Assembly (NCBI GenBank): GCA_003212885.1
Contig: QCOP01000005.1
Location: 1 to 49,281 of the forward strand
Reading direction: 5' to 3'
DNA from: Prochlorococcus sp. AG-432-D11
GTDB taxonomy: Bacteria > Cyanobacteriota > Cyanobacteriia > PCC-6307 > Cyanobiaceae
DNA length: 49,281 nucleotides
The position numbers and the translations under genes were made by a program. Positions within the stretch are counted from its first letter, which is position 1. Each line of letters begins with the position of its first letter. The notes under the pieces were generated by a model. That model did no database searches and was not told the origin of the DNA. It worked only from the letters and a program-made list of their open reading frames with translations. Below, piece after piece: positions 1-11,568 of the stretch.

Positions 1-267
1 AACGCTAGAGGAATCTATTGCTAAAAAATAAGTTAGACCCCCAACGAACCGAATATTTCAGACTCTCTGATAAGCAAGTATCTAAGGCACAAATATATAT
101 GGACAAAAAAGCACTGAATTAATTAATGAGAACCAAACTATTTTGCTGCAACAATTTTTACTGGTAAATTAAATTAACCTGGTGTGATGAGCTAATTGAG
201 TGAGAGTTGAATAGCTACACTGTTCACGCACTATTCACACATTGCAAGTTTCTCCAAACCAATTGAT
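1..267. other. Left-edge non-coding stretch
   Basis: No gene of useful length is visible on either strand. Frame 2 reads nine sense codons and a TAA at 29-31 (TLEESIAKK), which could be the tail of a gene that begins before the window, but nine residues cannot prove it. The rest is A+T-rich and presumably carries the promoter of the EVE-domain gene at 268. Confidence 0.4.
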
Positions 268-729
268 ATGAATGAACCTCAGTGGTGGCTAATGAAAAGC
301 GAACCTGATGTATACAGCATAACTCATCTTAAAGAAGAAAACGAAACTTTATGGGATGGAATTAGAAACTATCAAGCCAGGAATTTCATGCGAAATATGT
401 CAGTTGGAGACAAGGCTTTTTTTTATCACTCGAACTGCAAACCTCCAGGAATAGTAGGAATGATGGAAGTAACGAAAACAAACTTGGTCGACCCAACTCA
501 ATTTGATAAAGATTCAAAGTATTTTGACCCAAAATCAAATAAAGAAAAGCCTCGGTGGGATTGTGCAAAACTCAAGTATATTTGTGAATACAAAAGAAAA
601 CTTTCTCTTAAAGAAATTTCAGAAAAATTCTCCGCTGATGAATTGATTTTAGTAAGAAAAGGGAACAGGCTCTCTATTATTCCTGTTCCAAATATCATTG
701 CCAAAAAATTATTAACCTATCTTGAATAA
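268..729 (+). CDS. EVE domain-containing protein
   Basis: A 153-residue protein that is essentially one EVE domain, a PUA-like fold thought to bind modified bases or RNA (thymocyte nuclear protein 1 family). Visible family motifs are WWLMKSEP at residues 6-13, WDGIRNYQARNFMR at 29-42 and FFYHSN at 51-56, all typical of the pocket-lining segments. Length matches stand-alone bacterial EVE proteins. It starts at ATG 268 and converges with the DUF2811 gene at its 3' end. No partner gene hints at its substrate. Family assignment is secure; the ligand and cellular role are unknown. Confidence 0.9.
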   Translation: MNEPQWWLMKSEPDVYSITHLKEENETLWDGIRNYQARNFMRNMSVGDKAFFYHSNCKPPGIVGMMEVTKTNLVDPTQFDKDSKYFDPKSNKEKPRWDCAKLKYICEYKRKLSLKEISEKFSADELILVRKGNRLSIIPVPNIIAKKLLTYLE

Positions 730-740
730 ATCTTCAATAT

Positions 741-1031
741 TTAATCAGAATAATTAATTTTTGAGAGTGACTTAGAGGAGAACATGTTCCCAACATATAG
801 TCTCGTTATCTGCCTAGAATCAACTCCATTCTGCACAAGAAATCCAGCCAAAGCAGCCTGTATTAATCTATATTGATCCCAATTAGGATAAGTCTCAATA
901 AATTCATTCATTGCCTTCTTAAGAGGAGTAGGGAGTTGAGCCTGGAAGCTAATTACCGGATCTTGAACACAGGAACATTGTGTATCTAAACTTGTATCAT
1001 TTGATACATCATTCAATTCGCCTACTTGCAT
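741..1031 (-). CDS. DUF2811 family protein
   Basis: A conserved cyanobacterial protein of unknown function. The DUF2811 core is residues 27-80 of the ATG-initiated form: ISFQAQLPTPL followed by NWDQYRLIQAALAGFLVQ. The ATG at 1031 is preferred because it is preceded by an A/G-rich AAAGAAAG and gives 96 residues; the frame stays open upstream to a TTG at 1121, which would add 30 basic residues without family support. Residues 1-26 are variable and include two adjacent cysteines (20-21). No signal peptide or membrane segment. The gene lies between a convergent EVE gene and a region holding two DnaA-box-like sequences. Confidence 0.8.
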   Translation of the reverse strand: MQVGELNDVSNDTSLDTQCSCVQDPVISFQAQLPTPLKKAMNEFIETYPNWDQYRLIQAALAGFLVQNGVDSRQITRLYVGNMFSSKSLSKINYSD

Positions 1032-1217
1032 CTTTCTTTGAAATTTTTTCAACGTAACTAGTAAGCCATATTCTTTCGAAATCTTCAAGTGCACTTTTAA
1101 GCCTGTCTCACCCTTTCGCAAAGCAAGACCTTATATTTTTCAATAGTTCTGAAGGAGGGGTAGGAGCATTCCTTATAGCTCAGAAATATTAAAAGTCAAC
1201 AAAATTGGCAAATAATT

Positions 1218-1275
1218 TATTTTCCACAGGCAGTACGCTTAGGTTTGATTTGAGGGGATGAGCCTGTGGAAAATA
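1218..1275. repeat. Inverted pair of DnaA-box-like sequences
   Basis: A perfect 14-bp inverted repeat, TATTTTCCACAGGC at 1218-1231 and its complement GCCTGTGGAAAATA at 1262-1275, separated by 30 bases. Each arm holds TTTTCCACA (1220-1228; complement 1265-1273), the 9-mer known as the cyanobacterial DnaA box. It lies between two minus-strand genes. The 30-base loop and lack of a following T-run argue against an ordinary terminator. DnaA binding is an inference from sequence only. Confidence 0.5.
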
Positions 1276-1351
1276 TGTGAATACTGCTTCAAAGTATGGG
1301 GAAATAACTTTTGGAGTTAAATATAAAGAAACCTTTTTTTTGAAAGGATTC

Positions 1352-1714
1352 TCACATGTTTCTCACTGCTTCTATTATTCCTTTTGCTATAGGTATAGGC
1401 CAAAACATTTCAAACCCTCTTCTATTACTTTCATTTCCTGAAAGAATAAGCCTTAAGCTCCAATCATCCTTATTTCCTTCAAGGCAAGCCCACCAAGATT
1501 TTTTTTCTAATTCAATAAATATTTTCTCTTGGGGCAAAATTTGATTTATAAGACATTCATGCTGATGGATCAATTCACAAACTATTTGAGACATTTGAGT
1601 CCATTCATTCAAAGTAAGTTCAACCGCCCAATGATCGCAACCAATTAAAAAAGGAAAGACTTCTTTTGAAGGATCATTCGCTACTCTCCAACCAGACCCT
1701 TCAATCTTTTTCAT
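1352..1714 (-). CDS. DUF1818 family protein
   Basis: A 120-residue protein of the cyanobacterial/plant DUF1818 family, function unknown. Recognisable features are the N-terminal [15 protein letters not shown], the segment [17 protein letters not shown] and the C-terminal GFEMFWPIP. It is Trp-rich with no membrane segment or signal peptide, so probably cytoplasmic. Its ATG (1712-1714) overlaps the stop codon of rpoZ as ATGA, so the two are almost certainly co-translated from one mRNA. The coupling to the RNA polymerase omega gene is the only functional hint. Confidence 0.85.
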   Translation of the reverse strand: MKKIEGSGWRVANDPSKEVFPFLIGCDHWAVELTLNEWTQMSQIVCELIHQHECLINQILPQEKIFIELEKKSWWACLEGNKDDWSLRLILSGNESNRRGFEMFWPIPIAKGIIEAVRNM

Positions 1715-1938
1715 CCAGGCAACAAATCAGGCTGATCTTGTTCATCACTCAACTCAATAATTGCACGTTGCACGGGTTTCACCGAAGATTCCTCAAGAAG
1801 CCCATCAAAATCATCAAATCTACGCTGCTTTGCCCGAAAAGCAATACGAACTGTTGTCAAATAACGATTGCTTGATTGCCGAATCAAACTTTCACCTCTT
1901 TTGGCAAGATCTTTTGAATGAACCTCTGATCTAAACAC
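1711..1938 (-). CDS. rpoZ: DNA-directed RNA polymerase subunit omega
   Basis: A 75-residue omega subunit, which helps assemble RNA polymerase by chaperoning beta'. The cyanobacterial omega signature is clear: [19 protein letters not shown] followed by an acidic stretch and [14 protein letters not shown]. The start is GTG at 1938. The gene overlaps the downstream DUF1818 gene by four bases (ATGA) and is divergent from the Hsp70-like gene, so a bidirectional promoter must lie in about 70 bases between them. Length and composition are normal for the family. Confidence 0.92.
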   Translation of the reverse strand: MFRSEVHSKDLAKRGESLIRQSSNRYLTTVRIAFRAKQRRFDDFDGLLEESSVKPVQRAIIELSDEQDQPDLLPG

Positions 1939-2010
1939 AAATTATTTAAAGTACTAGATTTATTCTAATGGAAAACATCTCAATTGAGCCATCCTGGCTA
2001 TGAAAAAACT

Positions 2011-3624
2011 ATGGATGATAATTTAAGCTCAGAAGAAATTCTTAATTCACAAAGGAAGACAGGCACTCTCGCAATTGATTTGGGGAATTGCACAACTATT
2101 GTGGCATTCCAAGATGAACTTAATAGAAACATCGAATTATTAGATCTTTCACCAATCAGCAGAATCCCTGGTGAAGTTCCTAGTCTTGTATGGCAAAATC
2201 CAAAGTTGAATGGCTCTTTTCTATTTGGTCAAGAAATACAAGTATTAACATCAGATCTCAAGCGAAGCCCTTATCTATCAAGTGATTTCAAGAGATGGAT
2301 AGGGTCACAGAAAAAGCAGAATTTAAACGATGAAAAAATTTCTGCTGAGAAAGCAGGGGAGCTATTAATCAAAAAGATTTGGGATCTTATTCCAGATATT
2401 TATGAGATAAAAAGACTAGTCATTACTGCTCCAATAGAAACATATAAGCCATACAGAAAATGGTTGTATGAGATTTTTGGAAATTTCAATGTTAATGAGA
2501 TTGCCCTTGTAGATGAACCTACTGCTGCAGCTATAGGTGCTGGAGAAAATGGAGGAGCGAAATTACTAGTTGTTGATATTGGAGGTAGCACTATTGATAT
2601 GTCAATGGTTCAAATTGAAGGAGGAGAAGGGAAAGCAGAACCTATTGCTCAACTTATGCGATTCAATGGAAAAGATCTTGAATATGAAACTAAACAAGTT
2701 TTTAGAGGAGCAAAAGTACTTGGCAAAGCTGGTCTGAGATTAGGAGGAAAAGATTTAGATAAATGGATATTAAATTTCTTGCATCCAGATCTTGATTCAA
2801 ATGATGATTTGCTTTTTGCATGCGAAAAGCTGAAATGCAAATTAAGTTCAGAAGATATATCTGATTCAACATCACTGACTGAAAAGATTACTCTTGTTGA
2901 AACTGATGAAATTATTACATTAAGACTAAATAGAGAAACCTTTGAAGAACTTCTTTGTCAAAGAGGTTTGATTAAAAGTTTAAAATCAGTTTTGGAAAAA
3001 ACTTTATCACGTGGTAGAGCAAGTGGTGTTGAACTTAGAGAATTATCAGGGGTAATAATTGTAGGAGGAGGATCTAGAATTCCTCTTATACGAAGATGGA
3101 TTCAGAAAGAAATTTCTCCAGTTCCTTTACTAACTCCTCCCCCAATTGAAGCTGTAGCAGTTGGTGCATTAAAACTAACTCCAGGGACTATCATTAAAGA
3201 TATTCTTCACAAAGGTATATCTATTCAATGCTGGGACCCAAGAAGCCTAAAACATATTTGGCATCCTATCTTTTTAGCAGGACAACATTGGCCAACAACA
3301 AAACCCTTCGAAATTATTCTTGGAGCCAACCAGATTAAACAAAGAGCAATTGAATTAAAATTTGCTCTAATTGAACAAGAACTTAATCATGAAATAATTT
3401 ACACTAATGGAATTCCAACTATCCAAGATAGTTGCTCAGAATTAAAGATTGAGGAGTTTAATAACAATTATGTCACAATTAATCTAGATCCAAATGGTAT
3501 GCCTGGTGAAGATTGTTTAAAATTAATGTTTACAATCGCAGAGGATGGGACATTATTTGTAGAAGGCATAGATCTAAGGACAAATAAACATATTTCTCAA
3601 ATAACTTTAGGTTATATCAATTAG
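2011..3624 (+). CDS. Hsp70-like actin-fold ATPase (DnaK paralogue)
   Basis: A 537-residue member of the Hsp70/DnaK superfamily, shorter than true DnaK (about 630-640). The nucleotide-binding domain is residues 1 to about 375, with phosphate-1 IDLGNCTT (22-29), LVDEPTAAAIGAG (167-179), phosphate-2 VVDIGGSTID (187-196) and adenosine motif IIVGGGSRIP near 350. The C-terminal part of about 160 residues is beta-rich and lacks the alpha-helical lid and C-terminal tail of DnaK. The ATG at 2011 was chosen; the frame is open to a TTG at 1984, nine codons earlier. It is divergent from rpoZ and convergent with pyrR. A specialised chaperone or actin-like ATPase; substrate unknown. Confidence 0.8.
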   Translation: MDDNLSSEEILNSQRKTGTLAIDLGNCTTIVAFQDELNRNIELLDLSPISRIPGEVPSLVWQNPKLNGSFLFGQEIQVLTSDLKRSPYLSSDFKRWIGSQKKQNLNDEKISAEKAGELLIKKIWDLIPDIYEIKRLVITAPIETYKPYRKWLYEIFGNFNVNEIALVDEPTAAAIGAGENGGAKLLVVDIGGSTIDMSMVQIEGGEGKAEPIAQLMRFNGKDLEYETKQVFRGAKVLGKAGLRLGGKDLDKWILNFLHPDLDSNDDLLFACEKLKCKLSSEDISDSTSLTEKITLVETDEIITLRLNRETFEELLCQRGLIKSLKSVLEKTLSRGRASGVELRELSGVIIVGGGSRIPLIRRWIQKEISPVPLLTPPPIEAVAVGALKLTPGTIIKDILHKGISIQCWDPRSLKHIWHPIFLAGQHWPTTKPFEIILGANQIKQRAIELKFALIEQELNHEIIYTNGIPTIQDSCSELKIEEFNNNYVTINLDPNGMPGEDCLKLMFTIAEDGTLFVEGIDLRTNKHISQITLGYIN

Positions 3625-3658
3625 TCGAACTTGTAGAATTTTTTTCACAAAGTATAAA

Positions 3659-4207
3659 TTAGTTCTTTAATAAATAAACACCCTCTTCACCATCTAAGCT
3701 TTGAAATCTAACTTCAATTGACTCTATCCTACGAGTAGGAACACTTCGACCACAAAAATCTGGCTGGATAGGTAATTCTCTATGACCTCTATCAATCATT
3801 ACGAGAAGCATAACTTTTTCTGCCCGTCCCCAAGCTTGCAAAGCTTCCAAGGCGGCCCTTACAGTCCTGCCTGTAAAAATGACATCATCCACTAAGACCA
3901 CTTGCCTGCCATCAATAGCCGAATGAATTTCAGTAGGTTGGACCATCCTTGTTCCAACTCTTTTTAAATCATCTCGGTAAAAGGTTGGATCTAAAACTCC
4001 TCTATCAATCTCATGTCCAACATGATCCTTTAATTCACTTGCTAGTACTTCTGCCAGCTGAACACCTCGTGTTGGAATCCCTAACAGAAGAAGATCTCGA
4101 CTATTGTGAGCACATTCAAGGACCTGTGAAGCCAACCTGCTTATGGTTAAAGCAAATGTTTCTTTAGATAGTATCTCTATCCGTTCTTGAATATCTTGAT
4201 TTTGCAT
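3659..4207 (-). CDS. pyrR: PyrR-type uracil phosphoribosyltransferase / pyrimidine regulator
   Basis: A 182-residue type I phosphoribosyltransferase that converts uracil and PRPP to UMP; in Firmicutes the same protein also binds pyr mRNA as an attenuator. The PRPP loop VVLVDDVIFTGRT is at residues 103-115, IPTRGVQLA at 44-52 and the family segment DPTFYRDDL at 73-81. Length is normal. It starts at ATG 4207, divergent from gpmI with about 160 bases between. No pyrimidine biosynthetic gene lies nearby, so the RNA-binding regulatory role cannot be inferred from context; salvage activity is the safer call. Confidence 0.92.
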   Translation of the reverse strand: MQNQDIQERIEILSKETFALTISRLASQVLECAHNSRDLLLLGIPTRGVQLAEVLASELKDHVGHEIDRGVLDPTFYRDDLKRVGTRMVQPTEIHSAIDGRQVVLVDDVIFTGRTVRAALEALQAWGRAEKVMLLVMIDRGHRELPIQPDFCGRSVPTRRIESIEVRFQSLDGEEGVYLLKN

Positions 4208-4369
4208 AAGTAAAAGGCTTTTTTCAAAAAACTGGCCTATCTAAAGTCATTAAAACTCTAAAGCTTGAATAAGCAAAAGCTGACGGAACTTGATACAAAT
4301 AGGGCCTAGGGCCGACAAAGCAGTAACTTAATAAGAACGCTTAAAAATTGAACGCTATCAAACTCGTCC
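4208..4369. promoter_or_regulatory. Divergent pyrR/gpmI promoter region
   Basis: This spacer must hold the promoters of both pyrR and gpmI. It contains a short direct repeat, AGGGCCT AGGGCC, near 4302-4314, unusual in being G+C-rich against an A+T-rich surround. No known operator was recognised. Confidence 0.4.
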
Positions 4370-5992
4370 ATGTCGAGCATCAGTTCCCTAAATCCAAGCT
4401 TTAAAAATCAAGTTGCTCCAGTTGTTCTGGCCATACTTGATGGATGGGGGCATAGAGAAGAATCTAATGACAATGCAATAAAACAAGCCAACACTCCAGT
4501 AATGGATTCTTTATGGAAGGCCTATCCACATACTCTGATTCAAGCAAGTGGGGCGGATGTTGGTCTGCCTGATGAACAGATGGGGAATTCTGAAGTCGGA
4601 CACTTAACTATTGGAGCTGGTCGAATTATTCAACAGGAATTAGTCAGGATAACTAATGTGGTAAAGCAAAAAAAACTGAATTCAATCCCAACATTTTCAA
4701 ATCTATCAACGAGTATTCAAGAAAGTAGCAACACTCTACATATTCTCGGACTCTGCTCTGATGGAGGAGTTCATAGTCACATCAATCATCTTTTAGGTCT
4801 TATTGATTGGGCTGCAGAACAAAAAATCAAAAATATTGCGATACATGCTTTCACTGATGGGAGAGACACTCCTGCAAAGAGTGCCTTGAAATTCTTAGAA
4901 ATAATTGATAATAAATTAAAATCTACTGGAAATGGTGAAATTGCAAGCCTCTGTGGCAGATATTGGGCTATGGATAGAGATAACCGTTGGGAAAGAATAT
5001 CTAAGGCCCATAATCTACTTACAAACCCTGATGTACCTATCAACAAATCATCGATCAAAGAGATTATAGAAAACAGTTATAAAAGTGGGATAACTGACGA
5101 ATTTATAGAACCTACAAGACTAAGCAAAACCTTTTTAAAAGATGGTGATGAACTCATAATGTTTAACTTTAGGCCAGATAGAGCCAGGCAATTAATTCAA
5201 TCACTAACCCTTGATAACTTTAATGAATTTGAACGCAATCAACATCCAAACATTAAAGGAGTGACCTTTACCCAATACGAAGCAAATTTACCTGTCTCTA
5301 TAGCTTTCCCACCAGAATCATTAGATAATTTGCTTGGGCAAGTAGTTTCCGATAATGGGCTTAAGCAATATCGGACCGCGGAAACTGAGAAGTATCCTCA
5401 TGTAACCTATTTCCTTAATGGAGGAATAGAAAAACCTTTAAAAGGAGAAGATAGACATCTTGTGCCTTCTCCAAGAGTGGCAACATATGATCTTTCACCA
5501 CAAATGTCTGCAGATCAATTAACCAATAGTTGCGTCAAAGCCATTGAGAGTGGAGTCTACTCATTAATAGTTATAAATTACGCAAATCCAGACATGGTTG
5601 GCCATACAGGCGTTTTAGAAGCCGCTCAGGAGGCTATTACAAAAGTTGATTGTTGTGTTGGAAAAATTCTTGAGGCAACTGGCAAAATGAGTGGAACATT
5701 ATTGATCACAGCAGATCATGGGAATGCGGAAGTAATGAAAGGTTCAGATGGGCAACCATGGACAGCTCATACAACAAATCCTGTTCCAGTCATTTTGATT
5801 GAAGGAGAAAAACGTCAAGTATCGGGTCTAGGTAACTCAATTCAGTTAAGAAATGATGGTGGGCTAGCAGATATTGCACCAACAATCCTTCAACTGTTAT
5901 CCCTACCGAAACCTGATGCAATGACGGGTAAGTCTTTGATAGAAAATATCAACGCTCTTACAATAAAATCTCGAATACCACAACCAGCTTAA
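4370..5992 (+). CDS. gpmI: 2,3-bisphosphoglycerate-independent phosphoglycerate mutase
   Basis: A 540-residue Mn-dependent mutase that interconverts 3- and 2-phosphoglycerate in glycolysis. It has the alkaline-phosphatase-like metal site: [10 protein letters not shown] near residues 19-28 with metal ligand Asp24, the phosphoserine motif MGNSEVGH with Ser74, and the C-terminal TADHGNAE followed by [11 protein letters not shown]. The inserted phosphotransferase domain carries [10 protein letters not shown] and [14 protein letters not shown]. Full length. It is followed after 12 bases by secG, probably in one operon, as often seen in cyanobacteria. Starts at ATG 4370. Confidence 0.97.
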   Translation: MSSISSLNPSFKNQVAPVVLAILDGWGHREESNDNAIKQANTPVMDSLWKAYPHTLIQASGADVGLPDEQMGNSEVGHLTIGAGRIIQQELVRITNVVKQKKLNSIPTFSNLSTSIQESSNTLHILGLCSDGGVHSHINHLLGLIDWAAEQKIKNIAIHAFTDGRDTPAKSALKFLEIIDNKLKSTGNGEIASLCGRYWAMDRDNRWERISKAHNLLTNPDVPINKSSIKEIIENSYKSGITDEFIEPTRLSKTFLKDGDELIMFNFRPDRARQLIQSLTLDNFNEFERNQHPNIKGVTFTQYEANLPVSIAFPPESLDNLLGQVVSDNGLKQYRTAETEKYPHVTYFLNGGIEKPLKGEDRHLVPSPRVATYDLSPQMSADQLTNSCVKAIESGVYSLIVINYANPDMVGHTGVLEAAQEAITKVDCCVGKILEATGKMSGTLLITADHGNAEVMKGSDGQPWTAHTTNPVPVILIEGEKRQVSGLGNSIQLRNDGGLADIAPTILQLLSLPKPDAMTGKSLIENINALTIKSRIPQPA

Positions 5993-6004
5993 AATCAAAA
6001 AATC

Positions 6005-6238
6005 ATGTTAATTTCTATTCTCTCTTGGGTTTGGGTATCTTCAGGAATTCTTCTAGTGCTTTTAATCCTTCTCCATAGCCCCAAAGGAGATGGAATGGGA
6101 GGAATTGCAGCAAGTGGTAGTTCAATGTTTTCTAGCGCAAGTAGTGCAGAAGCAACCCTAAACAAAGCAACATGGACCTGTTTAAGTATTTTTCTAGGTT
6201 TAGCAATTATTCTCAGTGCGGGATGGTTAGACACCTGA
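6005..6238 (+). CDS. secG: Preprotein translocase subunit SecG
   Basis: A 77-residue inner-membrane subunit of the SecYEG translocon. Two hydrophobic helices are evident, about residues 4-24 and 57-74, joined by a Gly/Ser-rich cytoplasmic loop with the typical SPKGDGMGG and a small-residue SSMFSSASSAEATLNK segment. Its position 12 bases after gpmI suggests co-transcription. Length is normal for cyanobacterial SecG. Confidence 0.9.
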   Translation: MLISILSWVWVSSGILLVLLILLHSPKGDGMGGIAASGSSMFSSASSAEATLNKATWTCLSIFLGLAIILSAGWLDT

Positions 6239-6273
6239 ATAAACTTTGAACAAATAATTCTTCAGTTAAAAAC

Positions 6274-6567
6274 ATGATTAGAAAGATATTTTATAATTAT
6301 TTTTTTGTACTTAGTTTACTCTTTATATTCTGCGAAAAAGTTTATTCTTACCCAAAATTTTGTAGCATTATTTATGGAGAGCACTCTCATGAAAAAGAAT
6401 TAGAAAAAAAATACTTTAAAACTGAAGTCTCTGAAATACTGAAAGAAGAGTATGGGTTTGAATGCTATCAAATAGGTGTTGAGTATAATCATTTAAAAGA
6501 GCCTATACTTGATAAACCGATTTTCTCTTGTTGCCAAAATTATGTGATAGAAGATAAGCAGGGATAG
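6274..6567 (+). CDS. Small secreted or periplasmic protein, unknown
   Basis: A 97-residue protein I do not recognise. Residues 1-25 form a signal peptide: basic start (MIRK), hydrophobic core FFVLSLLFIF and a probable cleavage after VYS (25). The mature part is hydrophilic with four cysteines (one near the start, one in FECYQ, an adjacent pair in SCC), suggesting disulfides outside the cytoplasm. It follows secG by 35 bases on the same strand. Composition is more A+T-rich than gpmI. It could be lineage-specific; no function is proposed. Confidence 0.55.
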   Translation: MIRKIFYNYFFVLSLLFIFCEKVYSYPKFCSIIYGEHSHEKELEKKYFKTEVSEILKEEYGFECYQIGVEYNHLKEPILDKPIFSCCQNYVIEDKQG

Positions 6568-6718
6568 TTGCAATCAAAATCAAAAAAAATAGAGCCAATC
6601 TATTCACAAATCACTTTAGAAGATTCAATAAAAATATGGTTTTATATAAATAATTTATCATTTTATCTTTTCTAAAAAAATATTGAGATACTTGCTAGAA
6701 ATCGTAGACGCAAGAAAT

Positions 6719-6752
6719 AAAAAAAGGACAGAGTAAAACTCTGTCCTTTTTT
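6719..6752 (-). terminator. Bidirectional intrinsic terminator after groEL
   Basis: Stem GGACAGAG (6726-6733) / CTCTGTCC (6739-6746) with loop TAAAA, flanked by a run of A on the left and T on the right, so a U-tract forms in either direction. It sits 32 bases beyond the groEL stop and also faces the small secreted protein gene on the plus strand. Confidence 0.9.
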
Positions 6753-6784
6753 AGATTTGATGATTGACTTGAACCTGAAACTAA

Positions 6785-8476
<1,692 letters not shown>

Positions 8477-8788
8477 TTAGTTGACTACAGCAAGAATGTC
8501 CTTTTCGGACAACAAAACAAATTCGTCACCGCCGATTTTGATATCGGTTCCGGCATATTTGCTATAGAGGACTTTGTCTCCCACTCCAACTTCAGGAGCT
8601 TGGCGAGAACCGTCATCATTACGCTTTCCAGGCCCAACTTGTACAACTTCGCCAACCTGGGGCTTTTCCTTAGCGGTATCAGGGAGCAAAATCCCTCCCG
8701 CAGTTTTCTCTTCAGATTCAGAGACTTTTACAAAAACACGATCTCCAAGTGGCTTAACGGTGGAGACGCTGAGAGATACAGCCGCCAT
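8477..8788 (-). CDS. groES: 10 kDa co-chaperonin GroES
   Basis: A 103-residue GroES, the lid of the chaperonin. Clear motifs are [12 protein letters not shown] near the N-terminus, the mobile loop [12 protein letters not shown] and the C-terminal KDILAVV. ATG 8788 is chosen because it gives the family length; the frame is open 14 codons further upstream, but those residues have no GroES similarity. First gene of the groES-groEL operon, behind a region containing a K-box-like element at 8899-8914 and no recognisable CIRCE operator. Confidence 0.96.
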   Translation of the reverse strand: MAAVSLSVSTVKPLGDRVFVKVSESEEKTAGGILLPDTAKEKPQVGEVVQVGPGKRNDDGSRQAPEVGVGDKVLYSKYAGTDIKIGGDEFVLLSEKDILAVVN

Positions 8789-8898
8789 GAATAATTGAGG
8801 ATAAATAGGCGAAAAACGCCGCAGACACACCGAGCTAAAACTCGATTAGTACTTGGTTAACATATTCACCAAACCATCATGACGACTACTACTATTCT

Positions 8899-8919
8899 GT
8901 GCGGTTGACCGAACCGCAC
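8899..8919 (-). promoter_or_regulatory. K-box-like inverted repeat upstream of groES
   Basis: A 21-bp inverted repeat with 8-bp arms (GTGCGGTT / AACCGCAC) and a 5-base centre, 111 bases upstream of groES and about 90 bases before atpD. On the minus strand 8914-8899 reads GTTCGGTCAACCGCAC, which fits GTTCGG-NNAN-CCNNAC, the K-box described upstream of cyanobacterial groE genes and linked to light- and heat-responsive, HrcA-independent expression. It could also act on atpD. The consensus is quoted from memory. Confidence 0.6.
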
Positions 8920-8976
8920 TGCAAAAAGGTCCTATGAGATGGTAGTCTTTCCCGGCTCCCCAAGTTCCTGCATTAG

Positions 8977-10476
<1,500 letters not shown>

Positions 10477-10561
10477 TTAATTGATTACATTAAGCAACTC
10501 CAAAATAATACCTTTTCCCTAAGAACACTAAAACCCACTTTCTAAATCAACTGTTATAAAA

Positions 10562-10963
10562 ATGTCCCTAACACTCCGAGTATTAGCCCCAGATCAAAGT
10601 GTATTTGACGGGTCTGCTGATGAAGTCATACTTCCAAGTACCTCAGGTCTACTTGGAATACTTCCAGGACATATTTCTATGGTTACAGCTATAGACACTG
10701 GTGTTTTAAGAGTACGAAATGATGGCAATTGGAATTCAATTGCATTGATGGGTGGTTTTGCAGAAGTTGAGTCAAATGAAGTAACCGTTCTTGTAAATGC
10801 TGCAGAATTGGGGGGGGAAATTGATATAAGTTCTGCTGAAAAGGCATTTGAAGAAGCTCAATCAATGCTTCTTCAATTAGATAGCAATGAAAATTCAACT
10901 GAAAAAATTAAAGCAAAAGAAAACCTAAACAGAGCGCGAGCAAGACTACAAGCAACTAAATAA
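10562..10963 (+). CDS. atpC: ATP synthase F1 subunit epsilon
   Basis: A 133-residue epsilon subunit, which couples the rotor to F1 and regulates ATPase activity. The N-terminal beta sandwich (about 1-85) includes DQSVFDGSADEVILPS and GLLGILPGHI; the C-terminal helical hairpin (about 88-133) has the typical ENLNRARARLQ. It follows atpD by 85 bases and is ended directly by a terminator hairpin. Confidence 0.96.
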   Translation: MSLTLRVLAPDQSVFDGSADEVILPSTSGLLGILPGHISMVTAIDTGVLRVRNDGNWNSIALMGGFAEVESNEVTVLVNAAELGGEIDISSAEKAFEEAQSMLLQLDSNENSTEKIKAKENLNRARARLQATK

Positions 10964-10999
10964 AAAAAAAGACCTAATTAACATTAGGTCTTTTTTTTT
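10962..10999. terminator. Bidirectional terminator between atpC and PSRP-3 gene
   Basis: Stem GACCTAAT (10971-10978) / ATTAGGTC (10983-10990), loop TAAC, with nine A before and nine T after, so it can end transcription from both converging genes. It begins at the atpC stop codon. Confidence 0.93.
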
Positions 11000-11036
11000 A
11001 TTGTACTAATGTTCCTAGACTCAAAATTTTGAGATA

Positions 11037-11522
11037 TTAAGCTGTACCGCAGAAAGTGACTTCGGGAAATTTCAATTTAGCTTCCTCTAAGGATTTACCT
11101 TTTCCTTCTTCCTGCCAAAAATTAATAACCTCAGTCGCTTTATTTAAAATCTCTACCCTCTCATTGTCAGTAATCCAACTTTTTTCCTCTAAATCTGTTT
11201 TTAATATTTCCCAAGCATCTTCTCTAGGCCAAAAAAAGTATGAAGTCAGCGGGCTAGGACCACCTCCAACAATTTGATCAACTGCAAGAGCAACATTGTC
11301 AGGCAACCATAAAATCTTCAACATAAATCTTCCTTCATCAGCTTTTGGGGTATGCCCTGAAGGCACACCATCAGCATCAAAAGTTGCGGATGCTAAAACT
11401 TCAGCTGCACCAAGCATCCCAGGCCTTCCAGACTTGGTTTGTGCAGGATCAGTACGAGCTGCCGAATCTTCTTTAACATCAGAATTTTGGTCGGAAACTG
11501 TCATTGCCAGTTTTGTAATCAT
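11037..11522 (-). CDS. Ribosomal protein PSRP-3 / Ycf65
   Basis: A 161-residue small-subunit ribosomal protein of the plastid/cyanobacterial PSRP-3 (Ycf65) family. The conserved domain is about residues 65-140: [39 protein letters not shown] and [14 protein letters not shown]. The N-terminal 60 residues are a poorly conserved extension rich in Ala, Asp and Ser. Start may be ATG 11522 or the in-frame ATG at 11504 (MTVSDQN); neither has a strong ribosome binding site. It converges with atpC across a shared terminator and is divergent from the HAD gene. Confidence 0.9.
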   Translation of the reverse strand: MITKLAMTVSDQNSDVKEDSAARTDPAQTKSGRPGMLGAAEVLASATFDADGVPSGHTPKADEGRFMLKILWLPDNVALAVDQIVGGGPSPLTSYFFWPREDAWEILKTDLEEKSWITDNERVEILNKATEVINFWQEEGKGKSLEEAKLKFPEVTFCGTA

Positions 11523-11568
11523 CTATTAAACCACTAACCTAACAGCCATAGATCCCAAAAATTGTTTT

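Noticed and set aside
1-31. Possible C-terminal end of a gene entering from the left.
   Set aside because: Only nine codons (TLEESIAKK) are visible before the stop; not enough to call a gene.
1255-1320. A short plus-strand frame (MSLWKICEYC...) with GAGGGG in front, overlapping the right arm of the 1218-1275 dyad.
   Set aside because: Only about 20 codons, no family resemblance; the dyad explains the sequence constraint better.
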